Shown here piece by piece: positions 59,627 to 64,000 of a stretch of DNA of 64,000 bases. The DNA is taken from assembly GCA_037176885.1 (NCBI GenBank), contig JAWWNJ010000066.1, forward strand, positions 186,001-250,000, in the 5' to 3' direction. Source of the DNA: Favolaschia claudopus (taxonomy: Eukaryota; Basidiomycota; Agaricomycetes; Agaricales; Mycenaceae). Both the position numbers and the translations under genes were made by a program. A model generated the notes under the pieces. That model saw nothing but the letters and a program-made list of their open reading frames with translations, did no database searches and had not been told where the DNA came from. The stretch's first letter is position 1. Each line of letters opens with the position of its first letter.

Positions 59627-61990
59627 CTAGACTTTATTCGAAGATTTGTTTTTTGCTTGAAGAGTTCGAGTCACAAGGAAAGCGCCAGCTCCGGCAAACA
59701 TGATACACTGCGACACAAAAACGAGCGTCAGACGCGGAAATGCAAGATAATAGGTATGCTTACGCCTGAGAATCCCACTGGTTGGACCCAACGGAAGTCA
59801 TCGGTGAGCAAGGCACCTTGGATTGGGGCCGAGACAAGGGACCCTACACTGCTCAAGGCAAGCGCAAGGCCTGTTCTGGCCCTATATGATCGCTGTTAAC
59901 GGAGGAACGACTGCAGAATTCAGCGGACGTACCCGACTTCATCAGGACTGCGAGCGAGCGAAGACATGCAAGCAAACGCGAGTGCCAGCCCTGTTTCAAT
60001 GTTAAATGAGATTTGTTTCCTCAATGACAAAAACCCGAGATCTACGAACATGCGCTGTTGAAGTTCAGTGCCGCGTTCAAAACCCAATGAAGAGATCGAC
60101 TTACCCAGAGAAGTAACCGTATAAGACGCTGAGGAGTACAAGAGTCGCCGAGTTATGTCTGTGAAAGACGATTTTAGCGTGCAATAAGTATGGGGACATT
60201 CACGAACATTCCCAACATGGCCCAAATCGTAGCACCAGTGAACATGGTATAAGGAAGGAGCACGTTGAATGGACCATATAAATCACTGAGATAGTTGCCT
60301 GACACACGGCCAAATGCGCTCGAGATGTTCAAGATAGCAATCTAGCCGTTAGGAGGTTAAAAGAGTTCAATGGCCAGAAGCTTGAACGAGCGCACCGAAT
60401 AGAAGGCAAGGTCGCTGCCCACAGAATGCTGGACCGCGAAAAGTTGGATATATATGACTAGGGACCTCTGATGAATGGACTGTGGAACCGAGAGATTTGC
60501 TTACCAGGGAAGTAAAAGCCGACACTGGATATCAGAAGACTGCAAGAGACTACATGAATAACTGGGTACCGAAAGAATGCAGCAGTATTTACCCAAACGT
60601 AGCCCAGAGATAAGCAGAGTCTTTGAGGAAGCTCTTGATATCGGGTTTTGTCGCGCCTGGGCGCTTGGATCGCGGAGGCAGACGAGTTCGCATCATCAGA
60701 TTCCCTAGAATTATGAGGCCTATCACGACATATCCTTGGGAGAGCAATCAGTCAAAGGCGCAGCGAGACATGGGTATCTGAGCGGCAGTACCTGTTTGGC
60801 GGACTGCAGGCCCAAAACCGATTCTTGGAATCGAATGGCTATAGTGGGGGCATCCATGGTATCAGTGCATCTTTCAAGAGCAAACAAGTTTACTTTAGCA
60901 CTAGAAGAATTCAGATCGGAAGTCGCGGCGAAGATAGGGGCACTCACTGATGGGAAAAATAGTCGCGCCGACGGCACTTCCACTGAGGGCGATGCCGGAT
61001 GCGAGACCGCGTCGTTTGTTGAAGTAATGCACCGTGATGCTCATCGTCGGCACAAAAGTTAAACCAAGACCGATCCCCATACCCAAGCCCTGGCTGTGTG
61101 TGGATCAGCGGATTGTTGGACGAAGTCTGAAAGTATGGACCTCAGGAATATCTAAGCGCTCCATGAGCGAGCGTTTCAACGAAAGAGAACATCAAGCGCA
61201 CCTGGTAATACTGAAAAGGTTTCGCCAGGGAAAGCATAAACAAGCTAGAGGCACAGTTTGCGATCAGCCCCGTTGAACGAAACATCTGGTCGATAAGACC
61301 CACGAGACGGTGAAGATCACTCCTCCTACGATCTGAACAGAGTGGAAGTAACCCCTGGTTCGTTTCCAATGAATATACCTCGTTCAAAGGAAAACAGTTA
61401 ATACACGAACTCATCGAAGAGCTTTCCAGAAACAACGCCCAGAAAGAACGGCATCATGAGCTGGAAGCTGCCTATCCATCTGTGAACATTCAATGAGACG
61501 AGGAATTCTTCAAACTTCGAATTTGACGCATACGCGATGCTACTGGGCGTGTGGTTGGCCAAGTACTCCAGGACATAGAAATCTGGGAAGGTTGACATGT
61601 TAACGAGCAGATAACTAGAAGAATCTATGTCTATTCTTACTCTCATAGACGCCTGATGAGTCGATGTTGGTTTGTGGGTCCGAGCACATACATCCCACGA
61701 CTCACCGAAGGAATACAAGTAACTGGGCTCGATGAGCTACCAAAGGACCGCAGCGATCGATGCACAGAACTCACCCGAATGTGGCGAACAGGACGAACCA
61801 GCTATCGAAGACAATTCAAACTTGATATTTGGGCCATAAGATGTAGCGAGCAAACTCACGCGCCCGCAACGGTGATCCAAGCTTGGAGTCCACCCTCCGG
61901 AACAGTCAAGTCCGTCGGGACGCTCTCAACAACAGAATGAGCACTCTCAGATGGAGGCAGAGAGTCTTTTTCTTTTTCGAGGTGCGACAT
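59627..61990 (-). CDS. MFS transporter, monocarboxylate-transporter-like
   Basis: Plasma-membrane transporter of the MCT-like branch of the major facilitator superfamily, common in fungi. The start at 61990 gives MSHLEKEKDSLPPSESAHSV and an acidic/Ser-rich cytoplasmic N terminus. VPEGGLQAWITVAGA begins helix 1, a hallmark of the group. Then come YSFGVYQDFYVLEYL, RWIGSFQLMMPFFLGVVSGK, GIGLGLTFVPTMSITVHYFN followed by KRRGLASGIALSGSAVGATI (the conserved loop), and later helices. The C terminus ends MFAGAGAFLVTRTLQAK with a stop at 59627. More than ten short introns. The substrate cannot be assigned; monocarboxylates and riboflavin-like compounds are known for relatives. Confidence 0.85.
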
Positions 61991-62548
61991 GGTCGACCGG
62001 TGGTGAAGCTTGGAAGAGAGGCGTAGAAAACGTCATGAGACCCTGTGAGAGCGAGGTAACTATCACCACGCGAATAGTGATTGTGCAAAGACGCCGTGTA
62101 ACTCTGCCACATTTCTGCGGTCAAAGCATCAAATTGAGAATCGCGAGGACTGTGATGGACGCCCGTTTTGGCTACTGCCGTTATTCCGGGAGGACGAAGT
62201 GATTGACGTGCGGAACAACGCATCAGCGTCGAACGATGTCAAGCTTTTATTGCTGCCTGCAACTCATTCCATAGTCGCTCGCTACCTTCCAATGGCCTTC
62301 TCAAAACTATCTTGCCCTTTACTCTCGTTCTTTCCAATACCTCAACTCGACACGATTCTGAATACTCTTCCACTGCCTGTGAACACCGTTCCCGTTCCCC
62401 GTGTGTCAGAGTTGCCCGATCAACACGTGAAATACCATCTCTTGAATCATTACCGGCGACTGCTGTACTAGTATTCAATTCAAGTATCTTGCGAGCCCCG
62501 AGCTCACCATTCAAAAATTTACCCACCCTCTACTCATCCACCCCAATA
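61991..62548. other. divergent promoter region between MFS and hydrolase genes
   Basis: About 560 bases between head-to-head starts. Short open frames have no domain content. No clear TATA box. Confidence 0.5.
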
Positions 62549-63939
62549 ATGGCCTTGCTACAGCAGGAAATAATCTTGGAACCGTCTGCTTCGTATCCTT
62601 TCCACGTTCTGGCGACACACTACAGCTATCGAGGCAACCCCTTCGGCAACTCCGAGGATGCATTAACGCTAATATTGTTTCACGCTCTCGGGGTTCATAA
62701 GGAAACTTGGGAGGTCACCGTCAGTCGTCTCTTCGACCTCTGTACCTCAACCTCAAGTCAAATCAAAATCCGAGATGTCTTTTCAATCGAAAGCCCCAAC
62801 CACGGCCGATCTGCAGAACTCAATGCTGACCAAATCGCGAAGCAAGCCGTCGATAATTGTGGGCGCATCGCTGACGTGTTTATCGGCCTTACTCAAAACT
62901 ACAGGGCCGGGCGAATATGCTAAAGCAACACAGAGGTTTCTAACTGCTGATCTATCGCTTGGAGGGTCAAGAGTAGACTTCAAGTCAAGAAACCTAGTCG
63001 GTATTTGTCATAGCCTTGGTGCTGCGGCCCTGTAAGTGCCTCTTCGCCTGTCTCTCTCCTTGGATCGTAATGGCAGTGTAGATTTCTGGCTGCACAAGCC
63101 GACCCAACCCTTCCGTTCAGATTCATGATTGCTTTTGAACCGGGTGTCACCGACAAAGGTATATATCTGCTCTCTCGCATATCTCTGATAACGTTCCCTC
63201 GCTCAGACAATGAACAACGGATTCGGGCAAACTTTGCAGCCTCCGCCTGGGCATGGCTACGCGAGGACGTTTTTCGTAGCCGCAAGTCTGCTCGCAAACA
63301 TCTGGAGGAAAACATCATGTATGCCACTTGGGATCCGAGATGTCTGGACCTTTTTGTTGTGGGTGATGACGTTCGGCAATTCTCTTAATTATCTGACCGA
63401 CGACATAGAAGTACGCCTTAATTGATCATCCTGCTGCAAAACATCCCCCTCCGTACACTTTCCGAGGGGTTGTAACGGCACTGTCCAGGGATCATCACGC
63501 TGTAAGCATTTGACGTTGGTATCTATCTGGAGCTGACAGCGTTCAAATCGCAGCGCTCGTACATGAGCGACGACCTCACGTTCCGAGGAGTAGCAGCGTA
63601 TACGAGCCTTACTCAAAAACTTCCGGTTCATCTAATCTGGGGTGCTGTCGATGAATTCGCGTGTGTTTTTTTTCTTCGTTTTGTTTTTGTTGCATACATT
63701 TGCTCAACATACGTCAGGAACGATGATTTGAGAGATTTCATGGCGCTGCACGGGCGAACGCCGGCGTCCGTTTCCAAAATTGAGGAAGCTGGGCACATGG
63801 TGGGTGGAAATACCCGGAGCCTTTACGAAACGCACGATTGAAGACATGTCTATAGGTCGTTCAACAGCAGCCTGATGCATGCGCGGACCAGATTCTATCC
63901 ATCCTTCTGTTGGAAACCAAACGGATGTCCCGTCTTTGA
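62549..63939 (+). CDS. alpha/beta hydrolase with C-terminal PTS1
   Basis: The start ATG at 62549 (MALLQQEIILEP) is followed by LTLILFHALGVHKETWE (oxyanion-hole region), IESPNHGRSAELN and, after introns, NLVGICHSLGAAAL. Ser in CHSLG is the likely nucleophile, but the elbow has Cys where Gly is usual. HLIWGAVDEF probably carries the acid and KIEEAGHM the catalytic His. The last intron joins GHM to VVQQQPDACADQILSI, and the protein ends MSRL: SRL is a canonical peroxisomal targeting signal. This suits peroxisomal hydrolases such as yeast Lpx1, but the substrate is unknown. Several short introns; the stop is at 63937. Confidence 0.83.
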
Positions 63940-64000
63940 ATATGAATCTAGACGAATTTACATACATCACATATCACTCGCCGCCCCACAACAATCCAGT
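63940..64000. other. right edge of the window
   Basis: The 3' flank of the hydrolase gene; too short to judge. Confidence 0.5.

Noticed and set aside
1..64000. Transposon, viral or CRISPR-like sequence
   Set aside because: No reverse transcriptase, integrase, transposase, long terminal repeats or regularly spaced repeats were seen anywhere in the window.

Overview
This is nuclear DNA of a filamentous fungus, most likely a basidiomycete of the Agaricomycetes. Genes are dense and on both strands. They are interrupted by many very short introns (about 40-60 nt) that usually carry a CTNAY-like branch site near the acceptor. The window also holds DUF6534 seven-helix proteins and a CBM19-like secreted protein, both familiar from mushrooms. 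I see no prokaryotic operon, intact transposon, rRNA or CRISPR array. Start codons were chosen as ATG by eye, because several long open stretches only open with TTG or GTG. Exon borders come from GT/GC...AG sites plus reading-frame and family continuity.

Layout. 0.4-13 kb: an LRR protein; the beta subunit of geranylgeranyltransferase I; an intron-containing tRNA-Gly(UCC) with a nearby 5'-half relic; the polarity factor Bud6/Aip3, head-to-head with an F-box protein; and a membrane-anchored Dcr2-type phosphoesterase. 12.8-19 kb: mitochondrial ribosomal protein uL23m, a secreted protein with two CBM19-like modules, a BTB/POZ protein and mitochondrial class-2 dihydroorotate dehydrogenase. 19.6-34 kb: GCN1 (8.7 kb), a small basic hypothetical protein and the karyopherin Kap123/importin-4. 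34-47.6 kb: an Axl2-like cadherin-fold membrane protein, the scavenger decapping enzyme DcpS, dynein light chain LC8 and acetyl-CoA carboxylase. 47.8-51 kb: an FHA-kinase of the Chk2/Cds1 type and a short CCT-family cytidylyltransferase. 51-64 kb has a more accessory character: a cytochrome P450, two divergently placed DUF6534 membrane proteins, an MCT-type MFS transporter and an alpha/beta hydrolase ending in a peroxisomal signal.

Most of the window is conserved housekeeping: translation control (GCN1), mRNA decay (DcpS), nuclear import (Kap123), lipid synthesis (ACC1, CCT), pyrimidine synthesis (DHODH), polarity (Bud6, Axl2, Rho-type prenylation) and checkpoint signalling. I did not find a clear new multi-gene system. 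The best leads are three apparent GC-AG introns, a cytidylyltransferase whose HxGH motif reads S-V-R-H, a double CBM19-like protein with an acidic linker, TCACGTGA palindromes inside a tRNA intron, and the 51-64 kb accessory block.
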